Below, in pieces: positions 1 through 7,396 of a stretch of 30,964 bases of DNA (position 1 is the stretch's first letter; each line of letters starts with the position of its first letter). Where the stretch lies: NCBI RefSeq assembly GCF_000721495.1, contig NZ_JOHY01000072.1:1-30964 (forward strand). Reading direction: 5' to 3'. The notes beneath the pieces were generated by a model. It was not told the DNA's origin and ran no database searches. It saw nothing but the letters and a program-made list of their open reading frames with translations. The position numbers were made by a program, and so were the translations under genes. This stretch comes from Streptomyces sp. NRRL F-5123. GTDB lineage: Bacteria > Actinomycetota > Actinomycetes > Streptomycetales > Streptomycetaceae.

Positions 1-85
1 GGTCGTGGACCGAGTGCGCGGGGGGAGTGCGCCGTTGTGCCCGGTTCGGCGGCCTTTTGTCGAACGAACGGGGAGTCTGTTGACC
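1..85 (+). repeat. Module leader repeat, copy 1 (partial, cut by window start)
   Basis: This stretch is nearly identical to the 3' parts of the leaders at 1816-2016 and 6520-6707, and it runs directly into the ATG of lipoprotein A1. It holds the ribosome binding site GGGGAG (70-75) and a hairpin (44-65). The rest of the leader, including any promoter, lies before the window. Confidence 0.9.
44..65 (+). promoter_or_regulatory. Leader hairpin, copy 1
   Basis: Arms GTTCGGCG (44-51) and TGTCGAAC (58-65) enclose a 6-nt loop (GCCTTT). Two substitutions relative to the other copies turn G-C pairs into G-U pairs, so an RNA stem survives although a DNA palindrome would not. It lies 20 nt upstream of the A1 start. 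Its function is unknown; a role in translation or RNA stability is inferred. Confidence 0.5.
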
Positions 86-748
86 ATGCGCGCACCGCAC
101 GCGCTCGCCGCCACCTGCGTGGCTGTCTCTGCCGCGCTGCTGCTGTCGGCTTGCGGCGGCTCGAAGAAGGACGACGGCAAGATCAAGGATCCGGGCGCGG
201 ACGTCTCCACGTCGGCGCCCGCGCCGACGTCGTCGTCGGCTGCGCCGTCGCCGACCGCGGCGGGGGTGAAGCGGCCGACGATCACCCTTCCGTCCGACGC
301 GAAGGACGTCTTCGAGGACGAGCACACGGGGGACCCCGTGAAGGACGCGGTCCTCGCCGACAACGCCGGTTACGTCCTTGCGATGGACGAGGGCGTCTTC
401 AAGGGGACGACGACGGACAACCTCGGGTTCTACGCCACCGAGAAGGGCCTGGCGAACGCCATCAGCTACGTCCAGGGAGTTCACGACAAGGGCCTCGTGT
501 GGACGGGCACGGTGCGGTTCTTCAACCGCAAGGTCACGCTGGAAGGCACCGGCGACGCGTCCGTCGTCTACTGCTCCGACGAGAGCAAGGCGTTCCCCAA
601 GCACGTGAGCACCGGCAAGGTCGACAAGGGCGCCACGACGGCCCGCAGTTACGTCCTGTACAGCACCCACGCGAAGAAGAGCGCGGAGGGCGTCTGGCAG
701 ACGACCGACATCGTGTCCGAGCGGGGGTCGAAGCAGTGCCAGCCCTGA
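86..748 (+). CDS. Putative lipoprotein A1 of the tandem module
   Basis: The 220-residue protein starts at ATG 86, ten bases after GGGGAG. The frame stays open upstream, but this start gives a clean lipoprotein signal: MRAP, a hydrophobic stretch, then lipobox LSAC with Cys about residue 22. A Ser/Thr/Pro/Ala-rich linker to about residue 60 probably spans the cell wall. The C-terminal ~150 residues form a globular domain ending in QCQP, with segments TGTVRFFNRKVTL and VVYCSDESKAF also found in A2 and A3. An NTF2-like fold is possible but not shown. The last 13 bases overlap the GTG start of B1, suggesting translational coupling. No named family is recognised. Confidence 0.85.
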   Translation: MRAPHALAATCVAVSAALLLSACGGSKKDDGKIKDPGADVSTSAPAPTSSSAAPSPTAAGVKRPTITLPSDAKDVFEDEHTGDPVKDAVLADNAGYVLAMDEGVFKGTTTDNLGFYATEKGLANAISYVQGVHDKGLVWTGTVRFFNRKVTLEGTGDASVVYCSDESKAFPKHVSTGKVDKGATTARSYVLYSTHAKKSAEGVWQTTDIVSERGSKQCQP

Positions 749-1839
749 CGCGGCGGCTGCCGCGGGCACTGCTCGTCGGGTCTGCTGCAGCTTTGATGAC
801 GGCCGTGCTCCAGGCCCCCGCGTACGCGGACCTGGACGACCTCGGCAACGCCGGCGGCGGCGAGAAGGGCGGGAACATCACCGCCACTGCCGGTGTGCAG
901 TACAACTACGACCACAACGGGACGTCGTCGTCGGGCCACCCCGCCGGCGCCCTCAAGCCGGCCGGCAATTGGAAGCCCCCCGCGTGCTGGTACGAGCCGT
1001 ACTACACCCCTGCCCAGCTGAAGGCTGAGCGGGAGGGTGTGTGGGCCCAGCCGTCCGTCGGCAACGAATGGGTCGTGGGGCAGAAGGACCATTACGAGAA
1101 CGGCAAGCCCTACACCGACTTCAACCTGGACAAGACCGGCAAGGGCTACTGGTGGTACGGCTACGTGCCACACCCCGGTGCGCCCGGCTGGGACGAGTGC
1201 CAGGATCCGCCCTTCTGGGTCGACAAGGGCGACACCCCGCCCGCCGCCCACCGCAACGTGATCACGCCCGCGGTGCTCGCGGAACTTGCGTACAACGAGA
1301 TCCGCATACCCACCGGCGACGCGTCGATCAACCCCGCAGGGAAGCAGGGCGTGAACATCCCCACCTGGGTGTGGATGAACCCCACCGTCTTCCACCCGGT
1401 GTCGGTCACCGCCTTCCTCCCGGACTACAACGTCTCGGCGACGACGACCGCGAAGCCCTCGAGCATCTCGATCGATCCCGGCACGTCCTACGCCCAGACG
1501 TACCCCGCGTCGGGGAAGTGCAAGGGGACGGGCAAGGCATGGACGGCAGGGGCGGGGAACGTGCCGCCGTGCGGGGTGGTGTACCTCAAGGACTCCGGCA
1601 GCGGGACGTACACGATGAACGTCACCGTGACGTGGAACATCAGCTGGGTCGGGACCGGGCACCCGGATCCCACGGCACTGCCCACGGGGACGTTCACGAG
1701 CCACCAGACCGTCAGGCCCATGAAGAACGCCGAACAGCGCAAGCAGGACATGGCCGCGGTGCAGACCGCAGCCGACAACGTCAGGACCGCCGTCAACGAC
1801 GTCACCCCGTTCCTCGTGAACCCCTGCCGGGGCGGATGA
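736..1839 (+). CDS. Secreted protein B1 fused in frame to a truncated WXG100-like C1
   Basis: GTG 736 lies inside the end of A1 and follows a GGGGG tract. Residues 1-31 are a Sec signal peptide (RR, hydrophobic core, APAYA). Residues 32-~325 are a Trp/Tyr/Pro-rich extracellular domain with PACWYEPYYTPAQLKAE, NLDKTGKGYWW and the conserved pair ECQDPPFWVDKG/NIPTWVW, all shared with B3. From residue 329 the frame enters the WXG100-like C sequence (MKNAEQRKQDMAAVQ), leaves it after 34 residues at the point where C2 has its WVG motif, and stops after PCRGG, which is encoded by the next module's leader. B3 ends soon after ...TVREIQTVNR, so B1 has lost its natural end. The family is unrecognised. 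The fusion may be secreted, but its C-terminal tail is unlikely to act as a WXG100 protein. Confidence 0.75.
   Translation: MPALTRRLPRALLVGSAAALMTAVLQAPAYADLDDLGNAGGGEKGGNITATAGVQYNYDHNGTSSSGHPAGALKPAGNWKPPACWYEPYYTPAQLKAEREGVWAQPSVGNEWVVGQKDHYENGKPYTDFNLDKTGKGYWWYGYVPHPGAPGWDECQDPPFWVDKGDTPPAAHRNVITPAVLAELAYNEIRIPTGDASINPAGKQGVNIPTWVWMNPTVFHPVSVTAFLPDYNVSATTTAKPSSISIDPGTSYAQTYPASGKCKGTGKAWTAGAGNVPPCGVVYLKDSGSGTYTMNVTVTWNISWVGTGHPDPTALPTGTFTSHQTVRPMKNAEQRKQDMAAVQTAADNVRTAVNDVTPFLVNPCRGG
1473..1713 (+). repeat. B-gene 3' repeat, copy 1
   Basis: This stretch of B1, from DPGTSYAQ to SHQTV, is almost identical in bases to 2801-3040 in the degenerate B2. The second copy is one base shorter, which is the B2 frameshift. 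The near identity implies recent duplication or gene conversion. Confidence 0.9.
1720..1821 (+). pseudogene. Truncated WXG100-like gene C1 (5' third only)
   Basis: Bases 1720-1821 match the first 34 codons of C2 (3138-3239) with few changes. They are now read as the C-terminus of B1. Everything after GTGAAC (1816-1821) has been replaced by sequence that follows the stop codon of gene E in copy 2 (6520 onward). The WXG turn and the second helix are lost, so no functional WXG100 protein can be made from this copy. Confidence 0.85.
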
Positions 1840-1840
1840 G

Positions 1841-1899
1841 GGAACGGTCCGGTTCTGGGGGGCGTCCATCTCGTGTGGGGCCTGGTACTTGGATAGTCT
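1841..1899 (+). promoter_or_regulatory. Candidate promoter region of module copy 2
   Basis: Two alternatives are visible and neither is strong. One is an ECF-sigma-like pair, GGAAC (1841-1845), a 17-nt spacer and CGTC (1863-1866). The other is a TAGTCT -10-like hexamer (1894-1899) with no good -35. Copy 3 conserves GGAAC and TAGTCT but has CGTG in place of CGTC. The conservation of the leader makes a promoter here likely, but the exact site is inferred. Confidence 0.3.
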
Positions 1900-1974
1900 C
1901 GGGCGCTGCACGAAACGGGGTCGTGGACCGAGTGCGCGGACCGAGTGCGCGGGGGGAGTGCGCCGTTGTGCCCG

Positions 1975-1996
1975 GTTCGGCGGCCTTTCGCCGAAC
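1975..1996 (+). promoter_or_regulatory. Leader hairpin, copy 2
   Basis: A perfect 8-bp inverted repeat, GTTCGGCG (1975-1982) and CGCCGAAC (1989-1996), has a 6-nt GCCTTT loop and ends 20 nt before the A2 start codon. It has no following T tract, so it is not a typical terminator. Confidence 0.55.
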
Positions 1997-2016
1997 GAAC
2001 GGGGAGTCTGTTGACC

Positions 2017-2688
2017 ATGCGCGCACCGCACGCGCTCGCCGCCACCTGCGTGGCCGTCTCTGCTGCGCTGCTGCTGTCGGCTTGCGGCGGCTCGAAGAAG
2101 GACGACGGCAAGATCAAGGACCCGGGCACGGACGTCTCCACGTCGGCGCCCGCGCCGACGACGACGTCGGCTGCGCCGTCGCCGACCGCGGCGGGGGTGA
2201 AGCGGCCGACGATCACTTTTCCGGCGGACGCGAAGGACGTCTTCGACGGCGGGACGACCGGCGACCCGGTCAAGGACGCCGTCCTCGCGGACAACCAGGG
2301 CTTCATCTCGTCCGTCGACGACGGATTCCTCCGCGGGTCCTCGTCGACCGACGCGCTGGGTTTCTACGCGATCGGCAAGGGGCTGACGAACTCGATCACG
2401 TACATTCAGGGCACCGTCACAAAGGGGTACGTCTGGTACGGGACCCTTCGTTACTTCGACCGCAAGGTGACGCTGCTCGACGACCACACGGCCTCGGTCG
2501 TCTACTGCTCCGACGAGAACGAGGCCCACCTCAAGGACCGCAGGACCGGAAAGGTCGACAAGAACTCCCTCAGCACGTCACCGCAGAACTACGTCCTCTA
2601 CAACACGCATCTGACGAAGAGCGCCCAGGGCGTGTGGCAGACGGACAACATCATCAGCAACAGGGGGGCGAAGCAGTGCCAGCCCTGA
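2017..2688 (+). CDS. Putative lipoprotein A2 of the tandem module
   Basis: This 223-residue lipoprotein is a paralogue of A1 and A3. ATG 2017 follows GGGGAG (2001-2006) by ten bases. The signal peptide, lipobox (LLLSACGG), charged SKKDDGK segment and Ser/Thr/Pro linker are almost identical to A1 and A3. From about residue 70 the sequence diverges strongly while keeping landmarks such as RYFDRKVTL, VVYCSDENEA and GVWQTDN. This mosaic suggests homogenised 5' ends with diversifying surface domains. Its stop overlaps the GTG start of B2 by 13 bases, as in the other copies. The function is unknown. Confidence 0.87.
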   Translation: MRAPHALAATCVAVSAALLLSACGGSKKDDGKIKDPGTDVSTSAPAPTTTSAAPSPTAAGVKRPTITFPADAKDVFDGGTTGDPVKDAVLADNQGFISSVDDGFLRGSSSTDALGFYAIGKGLTNSITYIQGTVTKGYVWYGTLRYFDRKVTLLDDHTASVVYCSDENEAHLKDRRTGKVDKNSLSTSPQNYVLYNTHLTKSAQGVWQTDNIISNRGAKQCQP

Positions 2689-3040
2689 TACGCAGGCGAC
2701 GGGTCCTGCTGGCGGTGTCCGCCGCGGCGACGGCTGCGGTGATGCTCGTCCCCGGCTACGCCTACGCCGGTATCGGAGACGCGGGCACGTCGGGATCCAG
2801 CGATCCCGGCACGTCCTACGCGCAGACGTACCCGGCGTCGGGGAAGTGCAAGGGGACGGGCAAGGCATGGACGGCGGGGGCGGGGAACGTGCCGCCGTGC
2901 GGGGTGGTGTTCCTCAAGGACTCCGGCAAGGGACGTACACGCTGAACGTCACCGTGACGTGGAACATCAGCTGGGTCGGGACCGGGCACCCGGATCCCAC
3001 GGCACTGCCCACGGGGACGTTCACGAGCCACCAGACCGTC
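2676..3040 (+). pseudogene. Degenerate secreted protein gene B2 (internal deletion and frameshift)
   Basis: GTG 2676 starts a B-type signal peptide (LIRRRRVLLAVSAAATAAV...YAYA). Right after it the sequence jumps to the equivalent of B1 residue 247 (DPGTSYAQ), so 204 codons of the extracellular domain are missing. Near 2930 one base is lost relative to B1 (GGCAAGGGACG against GGCAGCGGGACG); the frame shifts and stops at 2945, while B homology continues to 3040 in another frame. At most an 89-residue product with a signal peptide could be made. The next ~97 bases to C2 have no coding signal I recognise. Confidence 0.88.
2801..3040 (+). repeat. B-gene 3' repeat, copy 2
   Basis: This is the partner of 1473-1713 with near-complete identity and one deleted base. 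In B1 the block is followed at once by AGGCCC and the C1 start; here it is followed by ~97 unique bases before C2. Confidence 0.9.
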
Positions 3041-3137
3041 ACGGGGCAATGGTGTCGGATGGTACGGAAGGCCCCAAGGGCTTCCGCACCACCTGCACAC
3101 CGTCCGCGGTACCCCTCCCTACGTGAGGCACGGGTTC

Positions 3138-3404
3138 ATGAAGAACGCCGAACAGTGCAAGCAGGACATGGCCGCGGTGCAGACCGCCGCCGACAACATC
3201 AGGACCGCCATCAACGACGTCACCCCGTTCCTCGTGAACACCTGGGTCGGCTCCGAGGCCGACGCCTGGGCCACGGACTTCCGCGGCCGTATGGCGCGGT
3301 TGACCGGGATCCTCGACGAATGCCCGGGGCAGGAGCGTTGGATGATCCTCAAGGCCACCAACGAGCAGGCGGATTCGGACGCCAAGTACCACGGCCACGC
3401 CTGA
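3138..3404 (+). CDS. WXG100-like small protein C2
   Basis: ATG 3138 follows GAGG (3125-3128) by nine bases and is preferred to the in-frame GTG at 3123. The product is 88 residues, mostly helical, with a central W36-V37-G38 turn between an N-terminal helix (KQDMAAVQTAADNIRTAI) and a second helix (SEADAWATDFRGRMARL). That is the layout of the WXG100/ESAT-6 superfamily of small proteins exported by type VII (ESX) secretion. It has no signal peptide, as expected. Gene D follows after 28 bases. No ESX core gene (eccC, eccD, mycosin) lies in the window, so the export machinery would be elsewhere. A truncated copy is fused to B1. Confidence 0.75.
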   Translation: MKNAEQCKQDMAAVQTAADNIRTAINDVTPFLVNTWVGSEADAWATDFRGRMARLTGILDECPGQERWMILKATNEQADSDAKYHGHA

Positions 3405-3432
3405 CCGCACACCATCCAAACCGGGGGGACCC

Positions 3433-5496
3433 GTGAACGACTTCGCCGGTGTGGAACCGCACCGGGTGCGCCAACTCGCCGATCGGTTACAGGCCCTGGC
3501 CACCGCGCTGGCCAGGAACGGCCCCGTCATCAGCAAGCACTTCGGTACGTGGGGCCCGGCCCTCATCGACCTCGGTCCGCTCGCCGCGCAGACGACACAG
3601 GTCGCCCACGACGCCCATGACATGGGCCGGCGTGCCGACCAGGCGATGAACCTTCTGCACTCCGGCTCGCTGCCGGCGCTGTGCCGACCTGACGGCGACT
3701 TCTACGGCGTCCCCTGGGACGTCACCGCCATCGACGCCGCCAAGGAGGCGCGGCAGGAGGCCGCCGAGCTGAAGAAGGTGACCGCGCACCCCAGCGACCC
3801 CGCCTCCCGCGAGATCATCGACTCGGTCGGCCAGTCCCTCGCCGACCACCAGGACGACCCGGCGTACCTGCAGGCGTTCGCGGCCAACGGCGGCCTGGAC
3901 CAGGCGGCCCGTGTCGCCCGCGTGCTCCACGAGCAGGACGGCACGCACGACGGCGTGGTGCTCGACAAGAAGTCGGAGGCGACGCTCGCCCAGTTCGGGC
4001 AGGGCGTCCAGGCGGCCACGACGATGGCCGCCCAGGGGAAGATCACCATGCCGCCGGGGTGGGAGAAGCAGCTCACCCAGCCCGCCGACGGCGACATGTG
4101 GTCGGTCGGCATGCTCTTCAAGTACGGCCCGCCCGGCGACAAGTGGGACGCCAAGGTCCTCTCGGACGTCAGCGGCGCGATGCTCGACTGGCGCCGGACG
4201 CACCCCATGCGCCCGGGCTACTCCGAGCCCGTGTATCCCTACTCGGCGGGCGGCTACGTCGACCCGCCCGACGCCTGGTACACGACGCTGGGCATCCACT
4301 GCGACTACGTGAATCACGGCGGCGACCACGCGGCCGACCTGAAGGGCATCCGGGCCAACGACCCGACCCTCGCCCTGCTCGACCGGCTCGGCGAGAACCC
4401 CGAGGCCTCCCGTGACCTGCTCGGCCAGGACACCGCCGAAGCGAGGCGGCACGCCGGGCAGTTGGTCGACCACACCTGGCAGACGCCCGGCCCGGTGACG
4501 TGGGACGACTCGGGGCCCGTGAACAAGGTCCTCATCATGGCCGCGACCGACCGCAGCGACGCCCACGCCGACCAGTCCGGCCAGGCCGCCGCCAATATCC
4601 TTCAGGCCGCCGCCCGGGAGAACGACCTCTTCACCCACCGCAACAGCGCCGAGAAGGCCAACTACCCCACCTACCCGCCGCAGACGGCCATCGCCCTGGC
4701 AGGCATCACGGGCACGTGGGCCGACGATCTCGGCAAGACCACCCAGCTGTCGGCCGGGGCTCACGGCTACGACGCGGAGTTCCACCATCTGGTGATGTAC
4801 CGCGACGACGTGGTGGGCGTCATGCAGCTCTTCGCGCGCGACAACCCCGGCGCGGCGGCGATGTTCGACGCCACCACGCACCAGCAGGTCGCCGATGCCG
4901 CGGCGCAACCCCACCCGGACGCCGAGCTCACCGCGCTCGGCCACATGGTGGGGCTGTTCACCAAGGCGAAGAACGGCCTGAGCTACACCGAAGCGCAGCA
5001 ACTCGACGAGAAGCACAAGACCAACCAGGCCATCCTCGACACCGTCGGCATCGTCTTCGAGGGCGGCTCGCCGCCTGCCGCCCTGACGGGGAAGAGCAAG
5101 ACCGTCGTCACCAAAGGCCTCAAGTACTCGCAGACACTGGTGAAGTGGGGGCGAGGCGTCGGTGCGAAGCAGACGGACCCGTTCTCCACGGACAACGCCG
5201 CCAAGCAGGAGGCGCTCAACGAGAGGAACGCGAGGGACGTCACCTCCCCCTACGCCCCTGCGATGGCCCAGGGCCTCATCCGGGCAGGGGCAGTACCGCC
5301 TCCCCCCGCTGACGTCACGTGGTACAACCCGGGCACGATGACGGTGGCGCCGAGCGCCTACCAGGACAAAAATTTCTTCGCCTGGTGGGTCGTGCAGAAC
5401 GATTCCCCCAGAGGCGACGGCCTGTCGACGGCGCAGGAGCAGAAAGTGTTCGACGAGGGGTACAACAAGGCGGAGGGCTCCTATGACGGCAAGTGA
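3433..5496 (+). CDS. Large WXG-associated protein D (DUF6571-like, tentative)
   Basis: GTG 3433 lies just after a GGGGGGA tract and encodes 687 residues without signal peptide or membrane segment. Residues ~5-75 are helical with a TWG turn at 39-41 and a second helix (AAQTTQVAHDAHDMGRRADQAM), like the WXG/LXG-type N-termini of ESX substrates. The long middle (~80-560) is alpha-helical with repeated references to small helical units (LLDRLGENPEASRDLLGQD, NILQAAARENDLFTHR). The C-terminus (~620-687) is Trp/Tyr-rich. The architecture recalls the DUF6571 proteins found next to WXG100 genes in Streptomyces; this is from memory. It overlaps E by 14 bases. A toxin-like or scaffold role is speculative; no catalytic motif was found. 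Confidence 0.7.
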   Translation: MNDFAGVEPHRVRQLADRLQALATALARNGPVISKHFGTWGPALIDLGPLAAQTTQVAHDAHDMGRRADQAMNLLHSGSLPALCRPDGDFYGVPWDVTAIDAAKEARQEAAELKKVTAHPSDPASREIIDSVGQSLADHQDDPAYLQAFAANGGLDQAARVARVLHEQDGTHDGVVLDKKSEATLAQFGQGVQAATTMAAQGKITMPPGWEKQLTQPADGDMWSVGMLFKYGPPGDKWDAKVLSDVSGAMLDWRRTHPMRPGYSEPVYPYSAGGYVDPPDAWYTTLGIHCDYVNHGGDHAADLKGIRANDPTLALLDRLGENPEASRDLLGQDTAEARRHAGQLVDHTWQTPGPVTWDDSGPVNKVLIMAATDRSDAHADQSGQAAANILQAAARENDLFTHRNSAEKANYPTYPPQTAIALAGITGTWADDLGKTTQLSAGAHGYDAEFHHLVMYRDDVVGVMQLFARDNPGAAAMFDATTHQQVADAAAQPHPDAELTALGHMVGLFTKAKNGLSYTEAQQLDEKHKTNQAILDTVGIVFEGGSPPAALTGKSKTVVTKGLKYSQTLVKWGRGVGAKQTDPFSTDNAAKQEALNERNARDVTSPYAPAMAQGLIRAGAVPPPPADVTWYNPGTMTVAPSAYQDKNFFAWWVVQNDSPRGDGLSTAQEQKVFDEGYNKAEGSYDGK

Positions 5497-6523
5497 GCCG
5501 CGGTCCTTCGCCGCGAGGACGGCGGCCTTCCTCTGCGCGGTGACGCTCGTGCTGGCCGGGTGCTCGGGCGGCGGCGCCGGTCACCGTCCGGCGGGGTTGC
5601 CGGCACCGGTGCGGGGGGAGGCCGTGCCCTTCGACCTGGACGGGCTCGGCTACGAGGGCCTGTCCGCCGACTTCACTGCAGCCGTGGGGCTCGTGGCGTC
5701 CGACGCCGCCGGCAACGTGTACGTGGTCCCCGACGTGGACGAGCACTATCCACAGGTCGTGCGGATCACCCCGGGCGGGGTCGCTCAACCGTATCTGCGC
5801 CTGGACGGTGTGAAATTGGTCCTCCAGATGGCAGTCCTGCGGGACGGCACCATGGTGGTGGTGGACGACGACTACTCCGGCAGCGCACCGCAGTCCGGGC
5901 TGTACACCGTCCAACGCAACGGCTCCGTGTCGCCGCTCGCGTCCTCGCACTCTTTCAAGGATCCGAGCATCGTCGGTGAGTACCCGTCCGGGTCGCTCCT
6001 CGTCGGTGACGACTCGGGCCTGTGGTCCGTGCGGAGCGGTCAGGCGACGCGGCTGCCGGGGGCGGGGGGATCGTTCCGCCCCGGCAGGTGGAATGTCGTT
6101 GATCCGTCGGGCACCCTGTACGCGATCAGCGACACCCTGGGGACGATTCGGGTTCTGCCGGCGGGGAAGGCGCCTCACGGCCTGGCTGTGACGGGAAGCG
6201 TTCCGGGTGGTGCGCAGGCGCTCGCGAAGCTGCACGTGACGGAGGTGACTCCCGCGTCGGCCGGCGGCTTCTACGCGGTGGTGCGATCGGAGTCGTACGA
6301 TTCCTACTCCGTCGTCCACGTCGCACCCGCCGGTGCCGCGGTGACCGTCCTGGCGCAGTTCCGCCTGTCCTCGAAGGGCTGCGCTCCCGGCAAGGCCTAC
6401 CCTGCTCTCCACAACTCCTGCGAGCCCTCCCGGTTCCTGGCGGAGAGCGGCAGCCGGCTGCTCATGCTCGGGTCCTTCCTCCCGCGACGCCCCGGACTCG
6501 TCCTGGCCGCGGTCGGGCGGTGA
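5483..6523 (+). CDS. Putative beta-propeller-like lipoprotein E
   Basis: ATG 5483 lies inside the end of D (14-base overlap), so translation is probably coupled. The 346-residue product has a lipoprotein signal (FLCAVTLVLAGC, Cys about residue 30). Its mature part shows repeated short units of the form DAAGNVYVVPD, RDGTMVVVDDD, PSGSLLVGDDSGLWSV and PSGTLYAISDTLGTIRV, spaced 45-60 residues apart, as in NHL/SMP-30-type beta-propellers. Two Cys (in SSKGCAPGKAY and HNSCEPSRF) may pair. It would sit on the outer face of the membrane. The partner is unknown, though the co-transcribed C-D pair suggests an ESX-related surface role. Its stop at 6521-6523 is embedded in the start of the next leader repeat. 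Confidence 0.75.
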   Translation: MTASEPRSFAARTAAFLCAVTLVLAGCSGGGAGHRPAGLPAPVRGEAVPFDLDGLGYEGLSADFTAAVGLVASDAAGNVYVVPDVDEHYPQVVRITPGGVAQPYLRLDGVKLVLQMAVLRDGTMVVVDDDYSGSAPQSGLYTVQRNGSVSPLASSHSFKDPSIVGEYPSGSLLVGDDSGLWSVRSGQATRLPGAGGSFRPGRWNVVDPSGTLYAISDTLGTIRVLPAGKAPHGLAVTGSVPGGAQALAKLHVTEVTPASAGGFYAVVRSESYDSYSVVHVAPAGAAVTVLAQFRLSSKGCAPGKAYPALHNSCEPSRFLAESGSRLLMLGSFLPRRPGLVLAAVGR

Positions 6524-6707
6524 ACCCCTGCCGGGGCGGATGAGGGAACGGTCCGGTCCTGGGGGGCGTGCATCTCGTGTGGGGCCTGGTACTTGGATAG
6601 TCTCGGGCGTCACACGAAACGGGGTCGTGGACCGAGTGTGCGGGGGGAGTGCGCCGTTGTGCCCGGTTCGGCGGCCTTTCGCCGAACGAACGGGGAGTCT
6701 GTTGACC
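6520..6707 (+). repeat. Module leader repeat, copy 3
   Basis: This leader begins inside the stop codon of E (GTGAAC, 6520-6525) and runs to the A3 start. It lacks the 13-nt duplication of copy 2. Elements correspond in order: GGAAC at 6545-6549, TAGTCT at 6598-6603, hairpin at 6666-6687, RBS GGGGAG just after 6690. Confidence 0.92.
6666..6687 (+). promoter_or_regulatory. Leader hairpin, copy 3
   Basis: A perfect 8-bp stem, GTTCGGCG (6666-6673) and CGCCGAAC (6680-6687), has the same GCCTTT loop and the same distance to the start codon as in copies 1 and 2. Confidence 0.55.
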
Positions 6708-7376
6708 ATGCGCGCACCGCACTCGCTCGCCGCTACCTGCGTGGCCGTCTCTGCCGCGCTGCTGCTGTCGGCTTGCGGCGGCTCGAAGAAGGACGACGGC
6801 AAGATCAAGGACCCGGGCGCGGACGTTTCCACGTCGGCGCCCGCGCCGACGTCGTCGTCGGCTGCGCCGTCGCCGACCGCGACGGGGGTGAAGCGGCCGA
6901 CTATCACGTCCTTTCCGGCGGACGCGAAAGACGTGTTCGAGGACCAGCACACCGGGGACGCGACCAAGGACGCGGTCCTCGCGGACAACCAGCAGTGGGT
7001 CATGGCCCTGGATGACGGGATCTTCCAGGGTACGGCGGCGACGAAGGCGCTGAGCTTCTATACCGTGGGACCTGCCAACGACACGGTCACCCTCTACGTG
7101 AACGGCTACCTGTCGAAGAACTACACCTGGACCGGCACGGTCCGCTTCTTCGACCGGAAGGTCACGATCCTCGGGACCGGTCACGCCTCGGTGATCTACT
7201 GCTCCGACGAGAGCAAGGCGTTCCTCAAGAACCGGAAGACCGGGAAGGTCGACAACACCCCGACCACGTCGGACAGTTACGTCCTCTACAACACCGACCT
7301 GAAGAAGAACGCGCAGGGCGTCTGGCAGACGGACGGGATGCTGCAGGACCGCGGGGCGAAGCAGTGCCAGCCATGA
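6708..7376 (+). CDS. Putative lipoprotein A3 of the tandem module
   Basis: A 222-residue paralogue of A1 and A2. ATG 6708 follows GGGGAG by ten bases. The lipobox and linker match the other copies, differing by single residues (ALA to SLA, AAG to ATG). The globular domain from about residue 70 is divergent but keeps TGTVRFFDRKVTI, VIYCSDESKAF and GVWQTDG, closer to A1 than to A2. The TGA stop overlaps the conserved GTG for B3 by 13 bases. The function is unknown; an exported, membrane-anchored protein paired with a secreted partner is inferred. Confidence 0.87.
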   Translation: MRAPHSLAATCVAVSAALLLSACGGSKKDDGKIKDPGADVSTSAPAPTSSSAAPSPTATGVKRPTITSFPADAKDVFEDQHTGDATKDAVLADNQQWVMALDDGIFQGTAATKALSFYTVGPANDTVTLYVNGYLSKNYTWTGTVRFFDRKVTILGTGHASVIYCSDESKAFLKNRKTGKVDNTPTTSDSYVLYNTDLKKNAQGVWQTDGMLQDRGAKQCQP

Positions 7377-7396
7377 GCCGATTCAAGTAGCAAGCG

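Larger units (their letters stand above)
1816..2016 (+). repeat. Module leader repeat, copy 2
   Basis: This leader matches 6520-6707 almost base for base, except for a 13-nt tandem duplication of GACCGAGTGCGCG at 1926-1938 and 1939-1951 and a few substitutions. It contains the candidate promoter elements, a hairpin and the RBS of A2. Confidence 0.92.

Noticed and set aside
649..2529. Long minus-strand open frame across modules 1 and 2
   Set aside because: It is a GC-driven shadow of the plus-strand A and B genes, is Arg/Val/Gly-rich and lacks domains, while the plus-strand genes have signal peptides and ribosome binding sites.
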